Positions 49,241-60,186 are shown, counted from the first letter of the stretch. The stretch: 64,000 nucleotides of DNA from Chrysaora quinquecirrha (GCA_014526335.1 JACTAT010000032.1:6388468-6452467), one strand, 5' to 3'. The notes: a model not told the origin generated them from the sequence alone. Program-made: numbers and translations.

Positions 49241-49630
49241 CGAAGAAAAGTGGAAAAGATATGCCAAGTAGAAAACAACTGTTGGAATTGGCACAAGAAA
49301 TTTACGGTTTTAAATGCCGAAGAAAAGTGGAAAAGATATGCCAAGTAGAAAACAGCTCCAGGAATTGGCACAAGAAATGTACAGTTTTAAATGCCGAAGA
49401 AAAGTGGAAAAGATATGCCAAGTAGAAAACAACGGTTGGAATTGGCACAAGAAATTTACGGTTTTAAATGCCGAAGAAAAGTGGAAAAGATATGCAAGTA
49501 GAAAACAGCTCCAGGAATTGGCCCAGGAAATTTATGGATACAAATGCCGAAGAAAAGTGGAAAAGATATGCCAAGTAGAAAACAGCTGCAGGAATTGGCG
49601 CAGGAAATTTACGGTTACAAATGCAGAAGA
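49184..49630 (+). repeat. 77-bp tandem array nested in the last basic exon, about six units
   Basis: ATGCCAAGTAGAAAACA recurs at 49184, 49261, 49338, 49415, 49492 (one base shorter) and 49568. The unit is a 77-bp internal segment of the basic exon joined head to tail. As 77 is not divisible by 3, the reading frame changes at every unit. The array ends with an intact exon end (MKLTNLMYNKL). Confidence 0.9.
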
Positions 49631-49751
49631 AAGGTACCCATGAAGCTTACGAACCTCATGTATAACAAATTGCCTATTTACTTAATTATCTATTTACTTT
49701 TTTATTTATTTATTTATTTATTAATCTATTCATCTGATTCAACCTGCCATT

Positions 49752-49901
49752 GACGGGTGCAATGGATGCATCTTTGCATACGGACAAACAGGAAGTGTCA
49801 AAACGCACACAATTCTTGGAAATCAACAATTTCCAGGAATTGTACCAAGAGCATTTCACTCTGTTTTTGCGAAAATAGAGGAAAACAAGTCAGTTGTTTG
49901 A
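49752..49901 (+). pseudogene. Kinesin motor-domain fragment, copy 2, altered P-loop
   Basis: The frame reads [20 protein letters not shown], then [20 protein letters not shown], ending at TGA 49899-49901. It matches the copy at 46411, but the invariant P-loop glycine before Lys is Val (GSVKT instead of GSGKT), which should abolish nucleotide binding. It follows the basic-exon arrays with only AT-rich low-complexity sequence between. Confidence 0.65.
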
Positions 49902-49944
49902 AGGTTTTTTTCTTTATGTATTAGCTTGCTTTAGATTTCAAACA

Positions 49945-50050
49945 CGATTTCAATTTATGGGCATCCTTTGGCCAACGTCACTCAAACGCTTAATGCCATT
50001 CATGCCATATCCAAGACTTTGAGTTGTTTGACCTCATGCTTACTGGCTTA
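49945..50050 (+). pseudogene. Downstream exon remnant of the kinesin-related gene, copy 2
   Basis: The plus strand reads ISNTISIYGHPLANVTQTLN and then loses frame (DFELFDLMLT continues in another frame). The same exon, better preserved, lies on the minus strand at 52213-52480 (HPLANVTQTLNTIYIQDFEL). The order P-loop exon then this exon is the same in both copies, which shows that they belong to one gene. Function of the segment is unknown. Confidence 0.55.
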
Positions 50051-50204
50051 GATTACTTTGACGAGATTTGTTAGTGGATTAATCGATTTAAGTCCCTGGA
50101 TCGCTAACCCTTGAGATAAAATCCACCTTAATGCTGTGAAAAGTATCTTGAAATTCAGTCTCAACAGAATAGGAATACCCCTTCTTCGAGAAAAATGAAA
50201 AAAA

Positions 50205-50255
50205 AAAAAAATAAAATAAAATGAAATGAAATAAAATAAAATAAAGGAAATAGAT
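50205..50255. repeat. AAATA/AAATG microsatellite
   Basis: A run of A-rich pentamers (AAATAAAATA, AAATGAAATG) follows an interrupted A run. Confidence 0.75.
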
Positions 50256-50453
50256 AAAAATTCTAAAATTTTTCTAAGGACAATAAAATTTTTTCTCGGA
50301 AACTGCAAAGCAGTCAACTGGTAGGAGAGGCCCCATGTTGGTTACAAGGGAGGCCCACATGCAGCTCCTTAAAATGTAATATCAGTTTGTGTATTTTGTT
50401 TGGTTATCTGGATTTTGTGGTAAAACCTTTATTTTCAAGTCAAGGTAAGTGAA

Positions 50454-50640
50454 GATCGAAATGCACCAATCAGAAATAGAGTAAATCTGTATTCATAATG
50501 CAAGGCAGAAGATATAGCTAGATGTGGATCGAAATGCACCAATCAGAAATAGAGTAAATTTGTATTCATAATGCAAGGCAGAAGATATAGCTGGATGTGG
50601 ATCGAAATGCACCAATTAGAAATAAATCTTGACTCGTCAT
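50454..50640. repeat. 73-bp direct repeat, two and a half units, with dispersed copies
   Basis: GATCGAAATGCACCAATCAG starts at 50454, 50527 and 50600. Related pieces recur at 51465-51495 and 52484-52510. These may be intron sequence carried along with duplicated kinesin-related exons. Confidence 0.75.
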
Positions 50641-50742
50641 GTGAAATACCTGCGAAAGACCCCACAAAGGCTTATCGATAAAATGTAAAGACTCCGTCAT
50701 TTAGAAATATGGATAGAAAAAGAAAGTAATCCGAAGTAAACG

Positions 50743-50930
50743 TTGAAGGGTAAAAAAAAATTGCATAAAAGCAAAAAATCATGTGAAATACATCCCAGCA
50801 AAAAAGCGACGAGGGTCATCGCCAACAAACAGATGTACAATTGCAAACGTAGAAGAAGAAAAGGCCCCAAATTCTTTAACAAAATTTGTAATGATTTGAA
50901 CACATCAAATTGGGTGTATTTCGTTATTTG
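50743..50930 (+). pseudogene. Degenerate basic exon of the kinesin-related gene, copy 3
   Basis: The segment reads KKLHKSKKSCEIHPSKKATR and MYNCKRRRRKGPKFFNK. It loosely follows the basic exon pattern (PSRKQLQ..YKCRRKVP..YNK). The similarity is weak but it sits in the expected region between copies 2 and 4. Confidence 0.3.
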
Positions 50931-52212
50931 ACAAGTCTTGAGGAAAAGGTCCCATAAGCAGCTCTGTTTGGTTGATTGGTTAGATGCTTAGGGTGAAGAA
51001 GAATTTAAATAAATGTGATTGATAAACATTTAAAAAGATGAGAAGAAAAAGATATGATAATATGATAGAATAAGATTTGGAAGATAACAAGATCACGTGT
51101 ACTTGTATAGCATTCACATATGCAGGGCAAGCATTTTTTAGAACATGCAGATTGCCTTACAAACAATGTAGTGAAAAGACCAACACTTGATATCCTTCAA
51201 AAGAACACAGGGCTCTAAGTTCCTTTTTATCCATGAAAATTTAAACTGAATTTTCAGTAATTCTCCTCTTTATGAAATCTTATTTGGTTTTAACAAGTAC
51301 AGCTTTCATTGAGATATTATTCTAATTGAAAGTAATGACGTTCAGGACGGCAGAAACGTCAGAAACATATTGGGACACAGAAAATCTTTTGTTTGACACT
51401 TCTCAGAGTAAAAATGCCAGAAGCAGACCGAAACTATTAAATAAGACAGAAGATATAGCTAGATGCGGATTGAAATGCACCAATCAGAAATGAATCTGAA
51501 TTTGTATTGATTTTTTCAGAAATAATCTGTGGTTGATATTTTTAGCTGAAGTGAATGAATTGCAAAAGTTCAGTTCGCAGGAGCCGAAAACTGTCTACTG
51601 TTACGTCTACTGTCCGATGTTATTTACAGAAAGCTGTTTACGGTCAATGAAATGCAAAGACGTTTCAGGGCTTACAACACATGGCATTGGCCTAAACATT
51701 TTGTTTTTGAACAAGAGGCACTTTGGCTTAGAAAATGGGCTACTCTTTGTTGAATTTGAGAAATATGCGGGGTCTTAGGCTTGGGTCTCCAGTCCCAAGT
51801 TATACTTTTTAAAGCAAGTAGCTACTAAAACTAAAATAATAGAAAAATAGCAAATATACTCATGTTCATATCCTTTCCTTTGTAGCAACAGTAGCATCGA
51901 CAGTATGCAGCTTTTGTCTTTTGATGAGATTGCAACATAATTCTATTTTCTCAGGAGTGAATCTGATCCAGTGAGATTTGCTTTCTCATTACTTTCTTTA
52001 TTGCTTTTCTAATAGTCTAAAAATGAATGAAAAATACATAAATCAATAAGAAACCTTTTATTAGAAACAGTTTTATTGTGCCAATAGATACATTCTATTG
52101 AAAACTTCAAATAATTTGAAACTAGGGGCATTATATGATGTCAGATTAAACACTAGGTTACTGTAGGCAGTAGTATGGTCATTACACAAAATCTTTGTGA
52201 GCGATCCTGTAT
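50931..52212. other. Stretch without a recognised gene
   Basis: AT-rich sequence. An open frame at 51533-51778 has no recognised motif or splice context. A partial copy of the 73-bp repeat lies near 51465. Confidence 0.4.
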
Positions 52213-52712
52213 CTATTCTATTTTGTACTTTGAATGGGCAAATGAGATACATGAATAATACAAAAACGGGTGCATGAATGCAAGAATTAAGAGAAGATTT
52301 ACTTCTCTCACTCGAGCTGCATCAGCATCAAGTGCTGCTCGGAGGCCGCTAAAATTTTGTCTTAGAGTAAGCATGAGGTCAAACAACTCAAAGTCTTGGA
52401 TATAAATGGTGTTAAGCGTTTGAGTGACGTTTGCCAAAGGATGCACATAAACTGAAATCGTGTTTGAAATTTAAAGCAAGTGAAGATCGAAATGCACAAA
52501 TCAGAAATAGAGAAATCGAGTCGAGTAAATAGACAAATACGTAAAGAAAAAAAAGCTTCAAACAACTAACTTGTTCTGGGCTTGTTCTCCTCTATTTTCG
52601 CAAAATCGAGTGAACAGCTTTTGGTACAATCCCTGGAAATTGTTGACTTCCAAGGATTGTAGCTACATGTTTTGCCATTTCCTGTTTGTCCATAGGCAAA
52701 GATACATACATC
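52213..52712 (-). pseudogene. Inverted copy of the kinesin-related exons (P-loop and downstream exon)
   Basis: On the minus strand, 52712-52571 reads [14 protein letters not shown] and, after a 4-bp insertion that shifts the frame, [20 protein letters not shown]. From about 52480 it continues with HPLANVTQTLNTIYIQDFEL and LRQNFSGLRAALDADAARVR, ending near 52216. Exon order equals that of copy 2, but the orientation is reversed. The helical heptad-like character of the last part could be a coiled coil. The frameshift makes the motor part non-functional. Confidence 0.6.
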
Positions 52713-53382
52713 GTACCCGTCTATGGCGGATTGAATCAGCATCTATTGGCAAAGGAGAACGAATATCACAAATTCGTACTACAAAATCAAAACAAAAAAA
52801 GGCTGATGGCCTGGCCGTCGAGAGGCAGAGCCGGCCAGGAGGATGTGATCGTACCCGAACCTTTAGGAGGTTTAAGGGGGAAGCATTAGCATACTAGCAT
52901 TAGCATAAAGTCGAAAAGTAATCAGAATCAAATTGTTAAAACTAACGCAGATCTAGTTGCGTTCTGTCTGTTCAAAATTTCAACAACAACAAAGTAGAAC
53001 ATTTTCAGATTGTTTATAAGAACCAAGAAATTTTGGTCGAGTTCTCAATTCTTTCTAAAAATCTCGGCAAAATCTAGGCTCGTATTGCTCTGTTAAAATC
53101 AGGAGTGTACATAAATAAAGCTTAATTTTTTTGTGAAGGTAAATGAAAAGATTTGTTCCTTAGCTACGCTTCCCTTCATTAGCGTTGAGTAGAAGCATTT
53201 TCATAATATTGAATTTTTATTGCAAACCTGTTTTTTGAATAAATTGAATTGAAGAAAAAAGGAAAGCCAAAGAAAAGAAATGCCGTTTTACTTGCATGTG
53301 CATAAGAGCAAAATAAGAAAGTAGCCATCAAAAAACAAATGAAGGAGTTAGAACTAAATACCAAGTAATTCAATAAACTTAC
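52713..53382. other. Stretch with possible traces of the basic exon
   Basis: A GC-rich block at 52800-52880 is unlike its AT-rich surroundings, and ATTAGCATACTAGCATTAGC forms a small direct repeat at 52887-52912. On the plus strand near 53260-53350, KKQMKELELNTK weakly recalls the basic exon (KQMKEIAKEL), which is not strong enough for a separate call. Confidence 0.35.
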
Positions 53383-54641
53383 ATTGCTTTCATCAAGAAC
53401 GTTTCCCAGAGTCGATACAGGCAGGAAAACTTGGACCGAGACATAACATGATAATCTGTGCCGTAGTCCCGTCGACCTTTCTAACTCTGAAATTTACTGC
53501 AAAAGCAAAAAACCATTCATTCAAATTATAATAGATATGAAAGATGGAAAATGCATGTAAAACATTAATTCCAAATTCACTATAATCATAGAAAATAGTC
53601 AAAAATAACTAACTTTTTTCTTCGAAATGTGAAGATACAGTTTAACGCCGTCGGAGAAATTCCAGGGATCTTCTGCTTGCTGTTTATCGTCAATCTTTCG
53701 CTTTTTATTTCTCTTTCATTTCTTAATATGACAGTTTTGTTTTGTTTTTTAAATTCTCCGTATCTTCTCTTCAACTTGCTGCAAAAATAATAAAGTATTC
53801 AAATCATATCAAATTTAAATGAAATCAAACTTTCTGGAATCGCTTGAATATGAAAGGTCAATGTGGGCATCTACAAAACGTGGCTTAGGCCCGTTAGAAA
53901 CCCAAACTCGTTGGAATCCCTGAAAAGTACATTAGATGACCAAGTTAAAATTTCCCTGTTCATTTTGCTTATTTTAGTATAACTGGTAATCTAGCAATAG
54001 CAACGCGACCTCTTTGCAGCAATATGCTCTATTTTTTTTTCCATTATTCCCCAATCCACTCTTGGACGAAGATGAATGACCAACCAAAACATATAGACTA
54101 TAGATCAAGGCAAGGGAATGGGGTGAATTTATTCAAGGCACACGGTATAATTCCATAACTCAATTTTCATAACGAAATTTACCCGGTTTACCTCCCCGTG
54201 GGGTCATGCTGCTAAATTTATCTTATTCATATTTTTAAATACTTAAACTTGCTAATAAATATTATAACTAAATACTAACCACTGTGCGCAATACCTATTA
54301 ATGCACAAGATAGATAAATACTTTTTCATTCCCAACAATAAAATACGGATGGGCTCACGTTTTTACTATATCGACAGAAAATATCTGAATTTTAAATTGT
54401 CATTGCAATAACCACAGCCTAAATAACTTGAATACAGAATTAGAGGTTCAGGAAAATAACTAAACTTACCGACTGTGTTCGCTGAGGTTGTATTGGCAGG
54501 TAAAGATAATCTTGTAAAAATTTTGAGCATCCAAATTGAAAGGACAGAACCCAAAATACGTCTTGAGTAAACGAGAACAGACGAAGAAATGATGATTCTT
54601 GCAAGCAACCACGTTCTTGCCTTATGAAAACTTCTAACCAA
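53383..54641 (-). CDS. Possible multi-exon gene of unknown function
   Basis: Three exon-like segments with matching splice signals lie in order on the minus strand: about 54641-54470 (donor GTCG|GTAAGT), 53778-53614 (acceptor TTTTTGCAG, donor AAAAAA|GTTAGT) and 53496-53383 (acceptor TTTTGCAG, donor AAT|GTAAGT). The middle one includes KKRKIDDKQQAEDPWNFSDG in one frame and KLKRRYGEFKKQNKTVILRN in another, so a one-base break is likely. The last reads LERSTGLRHRLSCYVSVQVF after a possible second acceptor. No family is recognised. CCAAT/ATTGG motifs near 54650-54740 lie between this gene and the plus-strand ORF at 54728 and might form a shared promoter. Confidence 0.3.
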
Positions 54642-54727
54642 TGAGCATACAATTTGACAGAAGCGGTGCTGTGATTGGTTAATCTTTAGACAGCTGTCTC
54701 TTGATTGATGATTTCAATTGTCTAAAA

Positions 54728-55393
54728 ATGTCACTATCAGCCAATAAGAAAAGACCTCCTCACGCTGCTGGACGCATATTTTACGAGAAGCTAATCGTGC
54801 CACACGAGTTTGCATTTTTGTGCGAAAAAGTGTGCGTGCTGGACTTTTTATCAAAAGATTATGCCGTAGAGACAATACTTCAACTGAAGGGACTTGTTTG
54901 GCACGCCCTTGGTCAAAAATGTCAAAACAAAACTATTGTAAATGTCAAGTTGGAACTTTTTTGGAGAAAATATCACATTGTTTTGTCTCTGGTATCACTA
55001 ATGACTAATTCTAAAAGGGGGGATGGAATTGATGTGATATTCGTCGGCTACGGTCAGTTAGGTTCTATCTGGAGCTCAAATTTTAGAGCATTACCCCCCG
55101 CGAGTAGAGATGTGGTCTGCCAAAATGCAGTTACGCACTATTTACACGCTTTATTCTCCTTGATTTCACGATTGACAATCAGGAAACCGCGGCGAAGACC
55201 GGCAAATTATAAGTGACCTTTTGGGTAATAGTCACTATGATTTTAGGCATGGAGATGTGTTTATTTAGCCCCAAAGGGATATTTTCAATTATTTGAAGCA
55301 CTTTGGATCTGGGATTTCAATTTAAATGATCTCTTCAAAAAACATCTGAAAACTCGTGGCAAATTATTAAAATTAAAGCATTTACTGTCATAG
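54728..55393 (+). pseudogene. Unrecognised protein, left-arm copy, frame-broken
   Basis: A frame opens at MSLSANKKRPPHAAGRIFYE and stays open to 55216. Its natural continuation, judged from the right-arm copy, moves to another frame near 55170 (TIDNQETAAK) and has further stops near 55265 and 55320. Motifs include EFAFLCEKVCVLDFLSKDY, KRGDGIDVIFVGYGQLGS and NYLKHFGSG. Length would be about 215-220 residues. I do not recognise the family. Each of the two copies is broken at different places, so the ancestral gene was probably intact when the duplication occurred. Confidence 0.45.
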
Positions 55394-56935
55394 AATATTT
55401 TTAGTGCTGTACATTATTCTTTATTTCCTCATAGTTTTGGGCTTAGCTTTTTATTCGTACATTAAAGCAAAGTCTTTCTTTAAAAGAAAGCATTGACTTG
55501 AATTGTTACGAATTGATTTCATAATAGCTGCAAAAAATAATGATTATCTTTCTTGCGCATGCTCACTATTTGCTATCCAGAACTAGTAGCCGAATTACCC
55601 CCCCCCCCCCGGGGGTTAATACTGTACACAGAAGACCCAAAAAACTGGTGAGGACTGGCATTAAAGAAAGAAACGTCTAGAAAAAGAGGTTCACCACTGT
55701 ACAGATAACCAACCCGACCTGATGTTGATGATGATGATGATGATTAATAGGTAAATAGAATTTCTTAATGGTACTCACCATTTTCCGATTTTTGTATCAG
55801 CTGATGAACGGGAATACCAGGTAACCCTTGAGCAATAGCATCTGAAGGTTGGATCATTGCAAGAACGGGGGGTGCATCCGCAAACAGCTGATTTGGTCGA
55901 TCAGTTTGTGTTTATGGATTCTGTGCAGCTTACAATCGTTCTGAAAGTAATAATGTAATGGTAACGTCGATAACTGATAATCTGTCTCTATGATATCAGA
56001 GAGGATTTAATTAACAATTTATCTTCTTCCCTTTTAATGTTATAAAAATACTGTTGAGCCCCTACTCCAACCTCCCCCCCCCAGCAATTAGGCACCTAGG
56101 AGTAGGCTTGTGGAAAGCGATCACGACGTGAATCCCACTATCTTGCGATCATGAGACGACGCATTGATCACTCAGCCATACCACCTCAAATTTGTTTTTA
56201 AATTTTTGTTGCTTCAAAGACCAAAAGTCTCAACAACAACAGTGGTGGAACATTAACCGGAAAGGTCTCAAGACAAAATGAAAAGGCTTAAACTGCATAA
56301 TATCATGAAAATATTTGCCTTATTTCAAGTAATAAATAGGTACAAAAATACACAACCACACGTGCGATAATAAGTTATCTCAAAAGCAATAAGCTTACGA
56401 TATTGTCTCAGTGCTTTCAGATGCTTTTTAAAAATATACAAACGTGCAATCAAGTTTTTTAGTCTTCAAGAGTTTCTTCATTCTTATTTTTTCGTGATTT
56501 CTTTTTCTGTAAATATCGATCTTTCAATTTTTGAACTTGCATTTTTTCATCTAATTTAACACCATGTGTAGCAGTCTCATTATCATCAGCCTCGGTTTCA
56601 GAAATTTCAGGAGATGGGCCCTATGAAAAGAAAAGCACTGCTGACTGCTGGGTAAAAGAGAATTGAAAAAAGCTTTCATACATTTTTTGTCTTCGAGTGG
56701 TACAGAACTTCATAATTGCGATGAAAAAGACGTCTTATAATGAGGTCCCATTAGGGTATTAAGGATATGGAATATTTCAAGAAAAAATCAAATTGATAAG
56801 GGAAATCCTTGACAAAATAAAGGGTAAAGTGGATATTTTATGTGAAATTCTGAGATTAAAGGGAGAAAACGTTCTATGGATAAGAGATATGTTTAGAAAA
56901 ATGTGGGGGATACATGAGATATTTTAACCCCCTAA
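54790..56935 (+). repeat. Left arm of a large inverted duplication
   Basis: This arm matches, in reverse complement, 58077-61557 plus 63955-64000 once the two insertions in the right arm are left out (about 2.1 kb each). Matching landmarks include the unknown ORF, a C/G homopolymer palindrome (55601 and 60779), a GAT/ATC microsatellite (55725 and 60650), and the exons at 55779 and 56459. By eye the arms differ by a few percent. The right end of the match is hidden by the N gap. Confidence 0.92.
55779..55940 (-). CDS. Proline-rich exon of an unknown gene, left-arm copy
   Basis: Bounded by acceptor TTACTTTCAG|AACG and donor AATG|GTGAGT, the segment reads NQLFADAPPVLAMIQPSDAI and AQGLPGIPVHQLIQKSEN. 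Two in-frame stops near the 5' end, one shared with the right-arm copy, mean that either the acceptor lies further in or the exon is dead. No family is recognised. It lies downstream of the stop of the coiled-coil gene, so it would be a different gene or an unannotated alternative 3' exon. Confidence 0.35.
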
Positions 56936-57545
56936 TGCGGCCTCTGTTCCTCAGAGTTTGAACGTCACATATAGACCAAAACAATGTCCTTAGAAGAAAT
57001 ATAAACCTTAATGTGGGTCAAAATGAGCCAATCAATGATGCAGAGCTAGTATTGTGTATTGAGCCCCAATTACTTCGCAGTATATGGTAAGAAAACCAAT
57101 AGAAATTTAGCTGAAGAATCCAAGTGAGAAAACAAACTCTTCGTCTAGACAAAATCTGCCTTTTTCGCTTTTGCTTGGTACAAGTGGTCAAAAACCCTTA
57201 GAAACAATGATCTCACTCTGTCAAAATTCGGAAAAAATAATTGTTGTAATTTTCTCTGCAGATTCTTGCCCAATCGTTGTCATTTGAATAAATGTATTTA
57301 AAACAGTGAATAGTTCTTACTATATCTTCTTTTTGTAATCCTTCTTGTCTTAATTTCATTTCCATTTTTCTCGCAACTTCAGCCATTTTTTCATCTTCTG
57401 TCAAACCTTCTGTGTCTTTATCATTAAGAAATGTATCGAAACCACTTGCTTCAGGGTCTTTTGGTTCTTTCATTGTCAATGTTTTTTCATATTTCAAACG
57501 AGTTACTCTCTCTTTTACTGCTTGAATTTGTCTTTCTCTTTCAGA
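56459..57545 (-). CDS. Coiled-coil protein, two 3' exons; 5' part lost in a gap
   Basis: Exon 57545-57321 (acceptor TTTTTGTAG, donor ATA|GTAAGA) encodes 75 codons: ERERQIQAVKERVTRLKYEK, GFDTFLNDKDTEGLTEDEKM, and VARKMEMKLRQEGLQKEDI. After a 700-bp intron, exon 56620-56459 (acceptor CTTTTCATAG) adds GPSPEISETEADDNETATHG, LDEKMQVQKLKDRYLQKKKS and ends at ETLED. The phases match (0/0). Highly charged heptads suggest coiled coils at both ends. I do not recognise the family. The upstream exons would lie in or beyond the N gap at 57577. The last exon is duplicated intact at 58376-58537. Confidence 0.65.
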
Positions 57546-57576
57546 CTACAAAAAAGCAAAACAATTATTTGTAATA

Positions 57577-58076
57577 NNNNNNNNNNNNNNNNNNNNNNNN
57601 NNNNNNNNNNNNNNNNNNNNNNNNNNNNNNNNNNNNNNNNNNNNNNNNNNNNNNNNNNNNNNNNNNNNNNNNNNNNNNNNNNNNNNNNNNNNNNNNNNNN
57701 NNNNNNNNNNNNNNNNNNNNNNNNNNNNNNNNNNNNNNNNNNNNNNNNNNNNNNNNNNNNNNNNNNNNNNNNNNNNNNNNNNNNNNNNNNNNNNNNNNNN
57801 NNNNNNNNNNNNNNNNNNNNNNNNNNNNNNNNNNNNNNNNNNNNNNNNNNNNNNNNNNNNNNNNNNNNNNNNNNNNNNNNNNNNNNNNNNNNNNNNNNNN
57901 NNNNNNNNNNNNNNNNNNNNNNNNNNNNNNNNNNNNNNNNNNNNNNNNNNNNNNNNNNNNNNNNNNNNNNNNNNNNNNNNNNNNNNNNNNNNNNNNNNNN
58001 NNNNNNNNNNNNNNNNNNNNNNNNNNNNNNNNNNNNNNNNNNNNNNNNNNNNNNNNNNNNNNNNNNNNNNNNNNNN
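57577..58076. other. Assembly gap, 500 N
   Basis: Exactly 500 N placed between the two arms of the inverted duplication. The true size is unknown. Confidence 0.99.
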
Positions 58077-58375
58077 GGGTTAAAATATCTCATGTATCCC
58101 CCACATTTTTCAAAACATATCTCTTATCCATAGAACGTTTTCTCCCTTTAATCTCAGAATTTCACATAAGATATCCACTTTACCCTTTATTTTGTCAATG
58201 ATTTCCCTTATCCCTTTGATTTTTTCTTGAAATATTCCATATCCTTAATTCCCTAATGGGGCCTCAATATAAGATGTCTTTTTCATCGCAATTATGAAGT
58301 TCTGTACCACTCGAAGACAAAAAATTTATGTTTTTTTTCAATTCTCTTTTCCCAGCAGTGCCTTTCTTTTCTTAG

Positions 58376-58537
58376 GGCCTATCTCCTGAAATTTCTGAAA
58401 CCGAGGCTGATGATAATGAAACTGCTACACATGGTGTAAAATTAGATGAAAAAATGCAAGTTCAAAAATTGAAAGATCGGTATTTACAGAAAAAGAAATC
58501 ACGAAAAAATAAGAATGAAGAAACTCTGGAAGACTAA
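58376..58537 (+). CDS. Copy of the last exon of the coiled-coil gene, right arm
   Basis: The acceptor TTCTTTTCTTAG is followed by 54 codons (LSPEISETEADDNETATHGV .. KNKNEETLED, stop 58535-58537). Length and stop equal those of the left-arm exon, and the frame is intact, with Pro to Leu-type changes only at the start. The preceding exon would be in the gap. It may be a second allele or a true duplicate. Confidence 0.55.
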   Translation, partial: GLSPEISETEADDNETATHGVKLDEKMQVQKLKDRYLQKKKSRKNKNEETLED

Positions 58538-58785
58538 AAAACTTGAATGCACGTTTGTATATTTTTAAAAAGCATCTGAAAGCACTGAGACAATATCACA
58601 AGCTTATTGCTTCTGAGATAGCTTATTATCGCACGTGTGGTTGTGTATTTTTGTACCTATTTATTACTTGAAAACAAGGCAAATATTTTCATGATATTAT
58701 GCAGTTTAAGCCTTTTCATTTTGTCTTGAGAGCTTTTCGGTTAATGTTCCACCACTGTTGTTGTTGAGACTTTTGGTCTTTGAAG

Positions 58786-59160
58786 TGTAGCGTGTGGGTT
58801 CTTTGATAGCGCGAAGGGAAGAAAGAACACGCTTAGGCCCTTAGGCCTAAGCTAAAAAGACTGCAACTTTATAAAACTGTAAGATGTTATTCGATTCCAA
58901 TCAAGACGAAGACTAAACTAAAATATGATTACACACAAATATATAACACTGACTAATTAAACAACACAGCGATACATCACACAACACGTTGACAACAAAG
59001 ACAAAAGAACACACATTTCCCGGAAAGGGAGTTACTTACACTAACACGAGAACTGCACGCACACAACTAGACATCACGACAATTTACAGATACGAAAGTA
59101 AAAACGAAATAAATGAATGAACTAAAATAAGAAAATAATTAATAACACAGATACATTACA
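58786..59160 (-). repeat. 3' LTR of the TRIM-like element
   Basis: 375 bp, apparently identical to the 5' LTR at 59812-60186. Confidence 0.92.
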
Positions 59161-59172
59161 CTCTCCCCTCCG
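59161..59172 (-). promoter_or_regulatory. Polypurine tract of the LTR element
   Basis: On the minus strand GGAGGGGAGAG abuts the TGTAATG start of the 3' LTR, as expected for the plus-strand primer of reverse transcription. Confidence 0.75.
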
Positions 59173-59787
59173 TTACAAGAACAAGATTGAACACAATGTA
59201 GGGCTGAATTGTCCGCGAAGTCCAACGAAGATAAAATAAAAATAAAAATGTCCAAAGTGTCTTGTGAAGGCTCAAAGGCCGAATTGGCGGGTGAAGGAAG
59301 TGCCTTCAACGACACCCGGAGTTCCATTCTGCACGAAACATCTTTGGAAATTAAAGTTCATAAATTTGATTCAAAATACAATGGTCCTTCTCACGGCCAT
59401 CCATCGGCTCACCAAAATTCAAAAAACACATCATCTTCGGCCTCGCGGCATTTCAGTGGGTGTGTCAGGTTCCAACATCGGGTCTCCTGTAAGTTCAGTG
59501 TAATCGAATCAACCAATCAGCAAAATAAGAACCATGTTCACTTAAATTAAGTCCAGTAGGTCATGTTCAGCGAAAAACAGCTCCAGCTAAATAACACGTT
59601 AGAATAAACCAAAGAACAAATTTATCACCACGCCACCTCCATTTCAGTTTTCGGTCCACAGCTTTCGCTCTTTGAAACGTAGCACAACCAGGGACACAAC
59701 CATGCACGATCCAGAATCCATGGAATCCACGATAAATCTTAAATCTATATAATTTTTCTCAAGAAAGCGACTCCCTTCCCTTCAACG

Positions 59788-59807
59788 CTATCCCGCTCCT
59801 GTCACCA
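59788..59807 (-). promoter_or_regulatory. Primer-binding site of the LTR element
   Basis: The minus strand reads TGGTGACAGGAGCGGGATAG four bases inside the 5' LTR. TGG is complementary to the tRNA CCA end. The donor tRNA was not identified. Confidence 0.7.
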
Positions 59808-59811
59808 ATTT

Positions 59812-60186
59812 TGTAGCGTGTGGGTTCTTTGATAGCGCGAAGGGAAGAAAGAACACGCTTAGGCCCTTAGGCCTAAGCTAAAAAGACTGCAACTTTATAA
59901 AACTGTAAGATGTTATTCGATTCCAATCAAGACGAAGACTAAACTAAAATATGATTACACACAAATATATAACACTGACTAATTAAACAACACAGCGATA
60001 CATCACACAACACGTTGACAACAAAGACAAAAGAACACACATTTCCCGGAAAGGGAGTTACTTACACTAACACGAGAACTGCACGCACACAACTAGACAT
60101 CACGACAATTTACAGATACGAAAGTAAAAACGAAATAAATGAATGAACTAAAATAAGAAAATAATTAATAACACAGATACATTACA
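59812..60186 (-). repeat. 5' LTR of the TRIM-like element
   Basis: 375 bp, apparently identical to the 3' LTR; the primer-binding site lies directly inside it at 59788-59807. Confidence 0.92.

Larger units (their letters stand above)
58786..60186 (-). mobile_element. Non-autonomous LTR retrotransposon (TRIM-like), 1.4 kb
   Basis: Two 375-bp direct repeats (58786-59160 and 59812-60186) start TGTAGCGTG and end CATTACA, so they have TG..CA ends. I found no difference between them. The site is flanked by GAAG (58782-58785 and 60187-60190), and the left arm of the inverted duplication shows the empty site with one GAAG. On the minus strand the 5' LTR (59812-60186) is followed within four bases by TGGTGACAGGAGCGGGATAG, a tRNA-type primer site beginning TGG. 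The 3' LTR is preceded by a purine tract GGAGGGGAGAG. The 651-bp interior encodes no gag or pol, so the element must depend on a relative. Confidence 0.93.

Noticed and set aside
59209..59550. A 113-codon plus-strand frame inside the LTR element
   Set aside because: It is opposite to the element's transcription direction, has no gag or pol similarity and can be explained by chance.
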